Shown piece by piece: positions 25,899 to 34,082 of a stretch of DNA of 64,000 nucleotides. Source of the stretch: a virus. The DNA is taken from positions 1-64,000 of the IMG/VR virus record IMGVR_UViG_3300033141_004852. One strand, 5' to 3'. A program made the position numbers and the translations under genes. Numbering within the stretch: the stretch's first letter is position 1; every line of letters begins with the position of its first letter. The notes beneath the pieces are model-generated. The model searched no databases and was not told where the DNA came from. It worked only from the letters and a program-made list of their open reading frames with translations.

Positions 25899-27941
25899 TC
25901 ACTTTTTGTGCTCTTTCAACCACTTACGGGCTTCCTTCAACGTCCACTTCGGCCGCTTGAAAAGCACCGTCGCTACTTCACTCTTTCCATCCTCGCGTAT
26001 GCCGTAGAGGAACTTGATCCCCCCTGCTCGCGTTTTTCCATACCGATAGGACTTATAAGGCCCCTTCCCCACAGGAATGTGAATCCAATCCTTAGTCTGT
26101 TCTACAGCATGGACTTGTATAATCGGCCCCAACGCCGCCTCCACCAATACAGCGTCCACCTCCGCCGCGGGGTCTACCCACTCGTCCAACTCACGGATTC
26201 CCGCGTCGAAGAAATCGCGGGAGACATCCGCATCCACTAATTCTCCACTGAGCGAGGATGTAGACGGCTTCGGTTGCACAGAATCATCGTCGTCAACCGG
26301 CTTGTCACTCGTACGCGGGCGCCCAGGATCCCCAGCGGGCGACTGACCACTGCTGGGGGCGAAGTAGGGCATGATGAGGAGCGGGTTCTTCTCCATCAAC
26401 CGCAGCTCCTCCTGCCGCCGCACCAGTTCCGCATCGTAGTTTCTACCGAGAGCATCCGCCGCTGTACGATTGCTGATAATTCCCTGCTTGGCGGCAAACA
26501 TCACCTCGGCCAGCACGGTGCGGCTCTCCTTCAATACGTTCGGATCGTACTCAACTTCCACCCGAGACGGTTTCTTCTGTTCACCCGAAACCCCAATACC
26601 GTTGATGTAGCAGAGCATCCAGAAGAATCGCTCAATTACCCGCTGGATCATCCGCCGCCGCGCCAGCACCGCCTGAGCAAACGGCTGCGTGGCAATGTAG
26701 CTCGATGCAAACGCCATGTTCCGAGCCGAATCCTCCTGCCCATGAGCAAGCGGGTAGAAGATCGAGGGGATGTCGAGGAGATCCATCACCCGCCCCAATG
26801 CCGCCCGATACTTCTCCGGTGAGAAGAGCTCCTTCGGTGGCACAACCCACTCCACAGTGAAATCGTTGCCGACGAAAATGTCCTGGTGCAACGCCGCCAA
26901 ACTCTGGCGAATCCGCTCCTCCAATGCCTTGAGGACAGGCTCATTCGGCGCCGGGGTATCAGGGCGTGGCTCCTTCGGACCGACTTTCCAGAGGACGATC
27001 CCCGCGCGGAGGCGATGAATCGCGGAGTAGTCAATATCCTGACAGAGAAGCAGGTATTCAATATCCGACAACACCGCGTAGAGCGTCGGAACCGGCCACT
27101 TCTGCCAGTCATCCTTCCCCCAGTGGGACATCACCGTGTATCCCATAATGTTCCTATTCTCGTCGGAGTTCAGCCTCTCCAGGGGGTAGATAGCCTCAGC
27201 ACCGCGGGCACTCGCCGCCTTCACCAAGTCGCGGGGGAATTGTCGCAGATACGCCGTCTCCTCCGAACTCAGGTTCCGCTTCCGCGCCAAGGATGCCAAC
27301 GGCTCCAACATGTTGGCCTTCACCGCCACCGCCCCCGTATTCGTGAAGGTGATAACCGTGGGGGGTATCTGCTCAATCCACTTCGGGACCAGCGTGCCAT
27401 TCTGGGGGGCGAGGGGATCCCGCTTTTCCCCCGCATCATAGTACCGCCACCAGAGCACACACTGCTCCGCCAGTGCCAGCGTCTTATGGAGTCGGTAGCT
27501 CACGGCGTCGAAGTTGAGCGCCGCCGCTATCTGATTACAGAACTCCTGCTGCTCCTCATTAGCACAGGTCAGCTCGAACCCCGCGGAGCCGAAATCCGCC
27601 ATACGCCGCTCCCAGAGCTTGATCAACCCGATATCACGAGCGTATGCGTAAATCCGCTGAAGGATACGGTTCCGGTCAGTCGGGGGCGGGAGAAGCAATT
27701 CGCGCAGAGAGGGAGTCAACCCCTTCAGACTCTGAATCGTATGCCCCACCCGACCAGCTTGTCCCCCCAGAGTCGGCATCCAAAAAGGTTGCTCACTCTG
27801 AATCACCGCCCCTAGATGGCGGAGCGGTTTGCCCGTATGCACCCGCGCAACATCCCCGCCTCCTGGAATGGTGACGAGCGCCATACCCAAGGGCGCGTTC
27901 TGCGGGGAGCGCCGTTGTCGTCGTCCTCGTCGTCGAGCCAT
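25899..27941 (-). CDS. Portal protein
   Basis: The portal forms the dodecameric DNA channel at the capsid vertex. This 680-residue protein follows the terminase. It has portal-type features such as YSAIHRLRAGIVLWKV near residue 310, FVGNDFTVEWVVPPKE near 360, and a long helical C-terminal stem. After about residue 560 comes a disordered Pro/Asp/Ser linker and then a separate small domain ending WTLKEARKWLKEH, a motif also seen at the start of some phage protease-like proteins. I prefer the ATG at 27941 (CGGAG upstream). An extended start at 28085 would overlap the terminase and lacks a binding site. Confidence 0.88.
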   Translation of the reverse strand: MARRRGRRQRRSPQNAPLGMALVTIPGGGDVARVHTGKPLRHLGAVIQSEQPFWMPTLGGQAGRVGHTIQSLKGLTPSLRELLLPPPTDRNRILQRIYAYARDIGLIKLWERRMADFGSAGFELTCANEEQQEFCNQIAAALNFDAVSYRLHKTLALAEQCVLWWRYYDAGEKRDPLAPQNGTLVPKWIEQIPPTVITFTNTGAVAVKANMLEPLASLARKRNLSSEETAYLRQFPRDLVKAASARGAEAIYPLERLNSDENRNIMGYTVMSHWGKDDWQKWPVPTLYAVLSDIEYLLLCQDIDYSAIHRLRAGIVLWKVGPKEPRPDTPAPNEPVLKALEERIRQSLAALHQDIFVGNDFTVEWVVPPKELFSPEKYRAALGRVMDLLDIPSIFYPLAHGQEDSARNMAFASSYIATQPFAQAVLARRRMIQRVIERFFWMLCYINGIGVSGEQKKPSRVEVEYDPNVLKESRTVLAEVMFAAKQGIISNRTAADALGRNYDAELVRRQEELRLMEKNPLLIMPYFAPSSGQSPAGDPGRPRTSDKPVDDDDSVQPKPSTSSLSGELVDADVSRDFFDAGIRELDEWVDPAAEVDAVLVEAALGPIIQVHAVEQTKDWIHIPVGKGPYKSYRYGKTRAGGIKFLYGIREDGKSEVATVLFKRPKWTLKEARKWLKEHKK

Positions 27942-28026
27942 AGAAGTCTCCGCGGTCTCTATTCCATAGAAAACCGCCACCTGCGACAACACAGGCGGCG
28001 GCTCGACGACATAATTTCTCGGACGA

Positions 28027-29829
28027 TTACGCCTCAGGAGTGAGTGAGGGGAGAATGTTTGTCCCCCGAGGAAGCATCCCCGCATACCCTACCTGCCCCC
28101 CACGAATCGGAGGAATATCCAACAACTCCGCGTAGTGAATCATGGCCGCGAAGACTTTGAATGTGGAGACAATATGTGGGTGTGGAGGCTCGAAACGCTT
28201 CCCACCTGTCAGAGTCTCGCGATAGCTCGTCACCTCCGCGAATAGAGCCCGGTCTTGTCCCTGACTAGGAAGCAGAAGCCGGGGGTTATCCTCCGTCATC
28301 AGCATCTGCAACACCCGCACAGTGAAGATGTCCGTGTTCTCCATCTCCGGCTCCGGGCCGACGAACATGCTCGGCATGGTCCCCGCGAAATCTACGGGAA
28401 TGACTACCTGCCCCTCCCAACCCTTTGTGCGAGCGATTTCCTCCGCGATCTCATCCCCCTTCGTCAACCCACGCAATTGCAACCGCCGCCGGCCATGAAA
28501 CGCGAAGAGATCCTTATTCATCAACCAATCCGCTACATAAACCGACTGACTGGTACTATCCGCCCCAATCCACTCCGCCTCCCAGAATCCCGCTACCCGA
28601 TCTACTAACACCGTCAACAACGTCGTGTCCATCAACTCCACGAAGTCCAAACGTTGGAGGAGATACCATTCCGCAGTATGATGGGGGTGTTTCTTCGCGA
28701 GCTTACCCCACACCGTCACCGCGCAGAAAGCAGGACCAGGGTCAACAGCGACGAATACTCGCTCTACCGGATACGCTAACGTCGGGCGTGACGATTGCTG
28801 CATCAACAACTGAAGCAACAAATCCTCCGCGGGGATACCCGTCTGCGCCACCACTTGCGGGTTGAGTTCCACAACTGAGTAATCTGAAATCTCAGGCTCT
28901 ACCGTACACGCTTCATACACTCGCAGGGGGAAACATGCTGCCACCGGGTCCCCCCATTGCCCGAGAGTGTTCCGCTTCCCATCATTGGAATACTGAGTGA
29001 CGACAATCCGCCCCGACTTCGTGCGGTAATATGTACACCCGTTTTCTTCCAACACGCCCAAGAACGATTCCTGGGTTACCTTCGCGGAGAGGAAGGACGG
29101 AATACGACGCTTCCATCGATACCAACGCCCTGCTTTGTTGTGGCACATTTCCGCGTATTTCGTCGTCCGATTACCATCGGGGACCCCGTAGTATTGCCAA
29201 CACGCATCCCGATCCTTGGGATCGAAGGGGATAATCAGATCGACGAGGAACGTCCACCCCTTATCGGGGATGTCCTGCACCTCGTCCCCCCGAGCCCTCC
29301 GAGGATGCTCCCCCTTGTACCCAATACCGCCCCGCCCGGGGATCAACGCCCGCAACCCCCAGCCGTTCTTCGCCTTGATCTCCCGCTTAGATTGTCGAAC
29401 CCCGGGCTTGCGCGGGTCCTCCTGCATCCACCACTTGAAGAAGGGGTGATCCAGGAGAAGAGCCACGACCTCATTGTATACCCGCATAGCGTGCTGATCC
29501 GTCGGGCCGAGAACCCCCGTCTCCTGGTTAGGGTAGTTGATCATATCGAAGGCGGTCGCCCCCTGCAACCCCACAGTCGTCTTCCCAATCGCACGCCCCG
29601 CTTCGCAGAGGACCATCGGCCACAAGAGGAAGTAATACTGGTAGTACCAGACATCACGGGCGTGCTCGTCATCGTTCCAGATATAGTCCGCCAACGGTGC
29701 CGTCGACGCCGGGTCGGGGAGGAGGAACATCTGGAAAAGTACCGGATCCGTGAGGATCTCCCACAATGCTAGATCCTCATAATCAGGGGTTCGCTCTACC
29801 TGCCCAACTGCATCGCTAATCACCGTCAT
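28027..29829 (-). CDS. terL: Terminase large subunit
   Basis: This is the DNA packaging motor and genome-cutting nuclease, about 600 residues. The ATPase half has a P-loop-type GRAIGKTT at residues 78-85 and RGDEVQD near 180 as candidate Walker B. The nuclease half has VFVAVDPGP at 358-366 and IGADSTS at 421-427, the acidic positions of the RNase H-like fold. The start is uncertain: ATG at 29829 lacks a good binding site and probably depends on coupling to the overlapping small-subunit gene. GTG at 29853 is an alternative. Confidence 0.93.
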   Translation of the reverse strand: MTVISDAVGQVERTPDYEDLALWEILTDPVLFQMFLLPDPASTAPLADYIWNDDEHARDVWYYQYYFLLWPMVLCEAGRAIGKTTVGLQGATAFDMINYPNQETGVLGPTDQHAMRVYNEVVALLLDHPFFKWWMQEDPRKPGVRQSKREIKAKNGWGLRALIPGRGGIGYKGEHPRRARGDEVQDIPDKGWTFLVDLIIPFDPKDRDACWQYYGVPDGNRTTKYAEMCHNKAGRWYRWKRRIPSFLSAKVTQESFLGVLEENGCTYYRTKSGRIVVTQYSNDGKRNTLGQWGDPVAACFPLRVYEACTVEPEISDYSVVELNPQVVAQTGIPAEDLLLQLLMQQSSRPTLAYPVERVFVAVDPGPAFCAVTVWGKLAKKHPHHTAEWYLLQRLDFVELMDTTLLTVLVDRVAGFWEAEWIGADSTSQSVYVADWLMNKDLFAFHGRRRLQLRGLTKGDEIAEEIARTKGWEGQVVIPVDFAGTMPSMFVGPEPEMENTDIFTVRVLQMLMTEDNPRLLLPSQGQDRALFAEVTSYRETLTGGKRFEPPHPHIVSTFKVFAAMIHYAELLDIPPIRGGQVGYAGMLPRGTNILPSLTPEA

Positions 29830-30727
29830 CACCAAACACTTGTGCCGCGCCACCCTCCACTCCCGCGGGCGCATCATCCTCCGGCACCGGCGACAGCCCA
29901 TCTGCCTGCCGCCACGCCTGCCACATTTGATCCACCCCGGGCACGGATGTCTTGAGGATACGGGCCGCATCCTCCAAAGTCAACTTCGGGCGCCCACACT
30001 CGCACTTCTCCTCCAACATCTCCCGCACAGCCGTGCTCCAAATCGGGAAAGTCGGGTGGTTGAGGAAAGCATGAGACCACGGCGTGTGGACGATCTTCCA
30101 CTCGGCGGGGATACCATTCCCCTTCAAGGCGGCTATCACCGTCTCCGCCAACACGGTGTCGATCCCACGCCGCTCTAGAATCTGCTGAAACTGCGTCCAG
30201 TCCGGTCGGTACTCCACGCTCATCAAAGCGTAAACCATCTGAATATGCCCACACGCTCGGCATGCATACGCCCGCTCCAAGCCGTGCTTTTCCATGAAGC
30301 GCCCCACCCGCTTCCGCAACGCTTCCACATAGCGCATCGGATCCTCGCGGTCCGCGGAGGATCCAACGATGCCCATCTTCACGTACATATCCAGGAGATC
30401 CCGGCGGAGTCGGCGCGCCTCAGAGCGGAATCCCGAACTCACCTTCAAGTTCGGTACGGGCTTCGCATCCTCCATGCGCGCCTTCGCATCCAGGCGCAGT
30501 ACATCCAACTGCATCTGCAACAACATCCGCAACAAATGAGCGTTTGATACCTGCTGGAAGCTCTGGTAGCCCTCAAGAAGATTACGGAGAGCACTCGCCA
30601 TCTCCGCCCGAAACTCCGCAGGGCAGTCAAGACTCGAACCATCGGGGAGACGCAGATCATCCTCCGAGACTATGGGAGCCGTCGGATCAACCTTCCCCGT
30701 GAGAGTGGCTTTGGAACTCCGCCGCAT
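29816..30727 (-). CDS. Terminase small subunit candidate
   Basis: This 303-residue protein overlaps the large terminase gene, the usual place of the small subunit that recognises the packaging site. It is helical and contains two cysteine pairs, CRACGH near 157 and CECGRP near 242, which could form a zinc site. The region after the second pair (LEDAARILKTS) looks like a helix-turn-helix. It has a good AGGAGGTGCCGG before the ATG at 30727. At 303 residues it is longer than many small subunits. Confidence 0.6.
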   Translation of the reverse strand: MRRSSKATLTGKVDPTAPIVSEDDLRLPDGSSLDCPAEFRAEMASALRNLLEGYQSFQQVSNAHLLRMLLQMQLDVLRLDAKARMEDAKPVPNLKVSSGFRSEARRLRRDLLDMYVKMGIVGSSADREDPMRYVEALRKRVGRFMEKHGLERAYACRACGHIQMVYALMSVEYRPDWTQFQQILERRGIDTVLAETVIAALKGNGIPAEWKIVHTPWSHAFLNHPTFPIWSTAVREMLEEKCECGRPKLTLEDAARILKTSVPGVDQMWQAWRQADGLSPVPEDDAPAGVEGGAAQVFGDDGD

Positions 30728-31154
30728 CCGGCACCTCCTCTACTCGGTAGTAAATCTGCTTCAACCTCGCTTGTGCTACCACCTGTTCAATTCGACATCC
30801 CTTGGAATCACCCCACCCGGGAAGAAACAACACAGCATCGGAACGATACAGCCACGCAATATCTGCCGGAAGCACGCGGTCGTAATCCGCCCACCACTCC
30901 AACTCCGCCCCGTACAGGGCCGTTACGTGCGGACAGTACACCGCCCAACCCTTACGAGATACCTCGAAGAAAGCAGCCACAGCCGCCGCAACGTTCCGTT
31001 CGAGAATCGCCCGCCGACACGCTGCATCCGCAGGCGGGCTAATCGGCCCCGCCAAGTACAATGTAGGTATCTCCAGAGCCTGCTTACCGTACATCTCCGC
31101 GAGATCCCAAATATGATCGTCCGTGCCCTTGGGAACTACGATGTTATCACTCAT
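30687..31154 (-). CDS. DUF4406 / nucleoside deoxyribosyltransferase-like protein
   Basis: This 155-residue protein has YLAGPIS at residues 33-39, the typical first strand and loop of the DUF4406 and deoxyribosyltransferase superfamily. GDSKGCRIEQVVA about 85 residues later matches the second motif (SKG...E). Members act on, or are predicted to act on, nucleosides or nucleotides. It lies with dCMP-deaminase-like and DUF1599-like genes just upstream of the terminase, which supports a role in nucleotide metabolism. The start at 31154 has GGAGG upstream and overlaps the previous gene by eight bases. Confidence 0.7.
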   Translation of the reverse strand: MSDNIVVPKGTDDHIWDLAEMYGKQALEIPTLYLAGPISPPADAACRRAILERNVAAAVAAFFEVSRKGWAVYCPHVTALYGAELEWWADYDRVLPADIAWLYRSDAVLFLPGWGDSKGCRIEQVVAQARLKQIYYRVEEVPDAAEFQSHSHGEG

Positions 31155-31926
31155 CAGCACGCGGCCTCCAATCCCGAATCCGCCGCCACACCCCGCCAGG
31201 ACAAGCATCCCACGACCAGAAGTTCGCTCCCAACAGCTTGGTATCATCGCACGCTTGGAGAAACACCTCGAACTTCTTGATCGCCTCCGATTGTTTATCC
31301 TCCGTCGGAGCACCCATCCCCGCCCAATATGCCGCGCCTGTGGGAATCAGAGGAATGTCGTCCCAGAAACCAACGTCTCGATACTGGCGGATACTCTCCG
31401 CCAATGCCCACTTAGGATCATGTGAGTACCAATACACCTGCGGCATCACGAAGTCTACTTGGCGAGCGAACTCCCGCCAGGGAACACTCGCGTGCCGATG
31501 CGGGAGATAATACGATGAGAGGCCGATTCGCGTCTTCGCCCGCGCTCCCGACAACAACCGACATCGTAAGTGGCGGAGAAACTTCCGCACATCCTCGGGG
31601 TGGTTCTCCACCTCAACTTCCGCATCCACAACATACCAATCCACGTGATAATCATGGATGACCGACGCCGCCAACTCCGCTTCGAGAACATCCATTTCAC
31701 AAGTGTGATACCCCCACAGCATAGGGATAATATCCGCTTCACGGAGTGCCCAAACTAGGTCCCCCAATTGCTGAGAATTGTAGCGATGTAGCCCCCGCGT
31801 CGTCGCCACCGCCTTGATCAGCACATACGACAACCCCGCGCGCTGCGCCTTCGCCACAATCTCCCCCACATCTCCCTCACATGCTTGGGAGATCTTCCAA
31901 ATCCACATTCCCTTGCCAGTCAACAT
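31147..31926 (-). CDS. GH25-like glycoside hydrolase, possible endolysin
   Basis: This 259-residue protein resembles a TIM-barrel glycosidase. KGMWIWKIS opens the barrel, WYVVDAEVEVE near residue 98 gives a DxE pair as in GH25 muramidases, and FVMPQVYWYSHDP near 160 and NFWSWDAC near the end are further barrel strands. If active on peptidoglycan it would be the only lysin-type enzyme in the window, though far from the holin. No signal peptide or wall-binding repeat is visible. GAGGAGTAAGG precedes the ATG. Confidence 0.55.
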   Translation of the reverse strand: MLTGKGMWIWKISQACEGDVGEIVAKAQRAGLSYVLIKAVATTRGLHRYNSQQLGDLVWALREADIIPMLWGYHTCEMDVLEAELAASVIHDYHVDWYVVDAEVEVENHPEDVRKFLRHLRCRLLSGARAKTRIGLSSYYLPHRHASVPWREFARQVDFVMPQVYWYSHDPKWALAESIRQYRDVGFWDDIPLIPTGAAYWAGMGAPTEDKQSEAIKKFEVFLQACDDTKLLGANFWSWDACPGGVWRRIRDWRPRADE

Positions 31927-31930
31927 AGCC

Positions 31931-32506
31931 TTACTCCTCGTCGGCAGTCACTCGCCGCAACGCCCCATCATCCTGAATCTGATAGACACGCAAGGCGCCG
32001 CAGCGAACGAACTCCCGGGACAGGTCGTCGTACCACAACCCCACACCCAGCGTCTCCTGGACAATAATGTCCCTAACGCCGACCTCCACCAAAAAGGCAC
32101 AGCACTTCCCACACGGCACCCCACAGTCACAAACAAGCACCGACCTCGCCAAGGTCTCTGGGGACACCCCCACATCCAGTGCTTTCCACACGGTACGCAC
32201 CTCCGCATGTATGGCGGGGCAACCAGAGAGATCACTGCGGAAGGCGCGTCGGTTGAGAGGCCAGCGACAACCCATAGCGCACAAACCACTCGCCGCCGCA
32301 GGCGGTCCGTTCCAGCCCTCAGCAATAAGTGCCGCTTTCCGCGTTACCAGCACGCACCCAATCAGGCGGGAGTAGCATGTTCCAGTCCACACACCTACTT
32401 GGTGTGCCCGCCGAAACAAAGACGGTAGCCGCTCCACTAACTCACGATGATTGCTCAGATCGTCTTCTAGCTCGGCGTCGCTCAGCCTTTCGTCGGTTGT
32501 ACTCAC
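31931..32506 (-). CDS. dCMP/cytidine deaminase-like protein
   Basis: The sequence carries the zinc site of the deaminase superfamily: HAE at residues 100-102 (CPAIHAEVRTV) and PCGKC at 131-135. These ligate zinc and the attacking water in enzymes that convert dCMP to dUMP. The 191-residue length and the N-terminal helix before the core fit deoxycytidylate deaminases, although substrate cannot be told. The start is GTG at 32506 with GGAGAGG upstream, inside the end of the previous gene. It probably adjusts the pyrimidine pool or helps make modified DNA. Confidence 0.75.
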   Translation of the reverse strand: MSTTDERLSDAELEDDLSNHRELVERLPSLFRRAHQVGVWTGTCYSRLIGCVLVTRKAALIAEGWNGPPAAASGLCAMGCRWPLNRRAFRSDLSGCPAIHAEVRTVWKALDVGVSPETLARSVLVCDCGVPCGKCCAFLVEVGVRDIIVQETLGVGLWYDDLSREFVRCGALRVYQIQDDGALRRVTADEE

Positions 32507-32873
32507 GAATCCTCTCCTTCCGACACTTCTCACAGAGTTTCTTCCCCTTCTCACGCGGGCGGTTACAGGAGATACACCGCCAAATACCAAGTTGGCGGCG
32601 AAGTTCCCGCAGATGGCTCACCGAATACCCGGTAGCCCGCGCCACCTCGTCAAGCGTCAACCCCGAACGAAGGAGCCGGCGCGCCATCTTAGCATAGTCG
32701 GGGAGTCCCAGAGTCTTTCTCCCACCCGCGCGACTAACTACCTGCTGCACGTAGGAACGGCTGACGCCTACCTTACGCGCCACCGCAGCGTAGCGACCGC
32801 GGTACATGGGGTCCAGGCCCGTCAGAAGTTCGAGGACCTGATCCTTCTTCGATTTACCAGTAGTGGGAGCCAT
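32442..32873 (-). CDS. HTH DNA-binding protein with zinc ribbon
   Basis: This 143-residue basic protein has two helix-turn-helix-like segments. One is YAAVARKVGVSRSYVQQVV near residue 30, and the second is SGLTLDEVARATGYSVSHL near 70. A CISC...CEKC zinc ribbon at about 100-117 and a very basic C-terminus (RRKAERRRARRR) follow. This looks like a DNA-binding regulator or a relic of a homing-endonuclease recognition domain. GAGGTGCGTA precedes the ATG at 32873. It lies at the boundary between regulatory and structural genes. Confidence 0.65.
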   Translation of the reverse strand: MAPTTGKSKKDQVLELLTGLDPMYRGRYAAVARKVGVSRSYVQQVVSRAGGRKTLGLPDYAKMARRLLRSGLTLDEVARATGYSVSHLRELRRQLGIWRCISCNRPREKGKKLCEKCRKERIREYNRRKAERRRARRRSEQSS

Positions 32874-33024
32874 TACGCACCTCATCATGCCAATGCGGAC
32901 GTTGTGTAAAGTCCGTGTTCTGTTGTCGTCGTTGCGAACTCGGCAGGTTGTATCGCTTCGATTGCTCGTTGAGGATGTGGAATACCACCCAAACGAGAAA
33001 GCCCAGGATCACGATGCCCCACAT
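32854..33024 (-). CDS. Small single-span membrane protein
   Basis: This 56-residue gene has its ATG directly after the stop codon of the DUF1599-like gene and uses GAGGTGGTGAT within that gene as ribosome binding site. Residues 1-18 (WGIVILGFLVWVVFHIL) form one transmembrane helix. The rest is polar and rich in Gln and Arg, ending His/Trp-rich. It overlaps the start of the next gene by 20 bases. Function unknown. Possibilities include a spanin-like or superinfection factor, but no signature supports either. Confidence 0.65.
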   Translation of the reverse strand: MWGIVILGFLVWVVFHILNEQSKRYNLPSSQRRQQNTDFTQRPHWHDEVRNGSHYW

Positions 33025-33510
33025 CTAGATCACCACCTCGTCGGTGCCGTATGCCTTCCCCACCTTCTGGCGAACAGCCTCCGCCACAGTCGTCTGCGAC
33101 TCACGTAGCCGCATCGCCACCACAATCGCCGCCAACCAGAGAATGTCCTGCAACGACTCCACCCAATCCTCGTTGGCGGGCGAGACCTCGCCCTTCCCAA
33201 GAATCCGCGAGCGAGTATCTTGTCCGATTAGATTGAGGAGGCGGATTGCCTTCTCCCCCAACCGCCGCGCCGGGGCGTGCCAAGGAGGACTCCCCTCACT
33301 CCGCGCCTGTGCAGTGTAATTCCAGAAGGTGTCCCCATCCGTGCCGTAGTCCTGCCCCTTCCGCACCGCCAACCCCGACACCACATCCAACATCGCCGCC
33401 ACCGCGAGCACGCGGTCGGGGGGCATCTGCTGCAACTGCGCCAGTAGTTCATCGAAGTCGATGGTGAAGGGCCCGGCTACCAACGTTCGGTCTCGAATCT
33501 GCGCCGTCAT
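33025..33510 (-). CDS. DUF1599-like nucleotide-modification-associated protein
   Basis: The 161-residue protein contains KGQDYGTDGDTFWNYT near residue 51 and RRLGEKAIRLLNL near 82, followed by an acidic helix with LQDILWLAAIVVAM. This arrangement resembles the DUF1599 / nucleotide modification associated domain 1 family, a helical group related to MazG-type pyrophosphatases. It probably binds a nucleotide. The neighbours (deaminase-like, deoxyribosyltransferase-like) support a nucleotide role. GGAGGTTTGCG precedes the ATG. Confidence 0.6.
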   Translation of the reverse strand: MTAQIRDRTLVAGPFTIDFDELLAQLQQMPPDRVLAVAAMLDVVSGLAVRKGQDYGTDGDTFWNYTAQARSEGSPPWHAPARRLGEKAIRLLNLIGQDTRSRILGKGEVSPANEDWVESLQDILWLAAIVVAMRLRESQTTVAEAVRQKVGKAYGTDEVVI

Positions 33511-33537
33511 CGCAAACCTCCTCCAGGAGATGTGTGA

Positions 33538-33561
33538 GGGCCCGCCAGAAACGACGGGCCC
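33538..33561 (-). terminator. GC hairpin after the secreted-protein gene
   Basis: A perfect 7 bp inverted repeat (GGGCCCG/CGGGCCC) with a 10-base loop lies between two genes of the leftward train. It has no T-run, so it may be an mRNA 3' stabiliser or a weak terminator rather than a full stop. Confidence 0.45.
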
Positions 33562-33576
33562 CCGGCCAAGTGTGCA

Positions 33577-34062
33577 TCAGAACCGCACGGAAACCCCTGC
33601 GGCTACAGCCACGGCCCAGTTCGGCAGGCCGATCGGATCAAGGGTGTAAGAGCTGAGTTCATCGGGGACGAACTCCACGTAGATATTCAGCGAAGCACCC
33701 CGAACGCTTCCTGCTTTAGTGCCCACTCCCATGCCGAGACGCCCCTTCGCCGGTTCCTTGGTCAGGACCCCGATGTTTCCCAAGAAAGGGGCGCCGTCGT
33801 AGCTACCGAAGCCGGCCTGCACGCCGGATAACACATTCGTGTCTCGGTCACCAGTTACGTACAGTAGATTCCCTGCATCAGGGGATTTGACCGCATCGGC
33901 GAGGAAACTCGCCCCCTCGGCCACCGCACCAGTCGCCACGACACCCGTATCCAGGGTATCGAGCAGGAACTCCGACAGCACGCTCGCCGTCGCCGGAGTC
34001 GTAGTCATGCTCACCATGCAAACGAGCAGGACCGTCAGCAACAACCATCGCATGAGTCGCAT
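33577..34062 (-). CDS. Secreted protein with signal peptide
   Basis: This 161-residue protein begins MRLMRWLLLTVLLVCMV, a clear signal peptide with an AxA-type cleavage site (ATAS near residue 27). The mature part is Gly/Ala/Val-rich with alternating hydrophobic residues and ends in VRF, as many beta-barrel or surface proteins do. AAGGAGGTCGCT precedes the ATG at 34062. It is coupled to a patatin-like lipase gene just upstream, so the pair could act at the host envelope. I do not recognise a family. Confidence 0.7.
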   Translation of the reverse strand: MRLMRWLLLTVLLVCMVSMTTTPATASVLSEFLLDTLDTGVVATGAVAEGASFLADAVKSPDAGNLLYVTGDRDTNVLSGVQAGFGSYDGAPFLGNIGVLTKEPAKGRLGMGVGTKAGSVRGASLNIYVEFVPDELSSYTLDPIGLPNWAVAVAAGVSVRF

Positions 34063-34082
34063 AGCGACCTCCTTCCGCCCCA

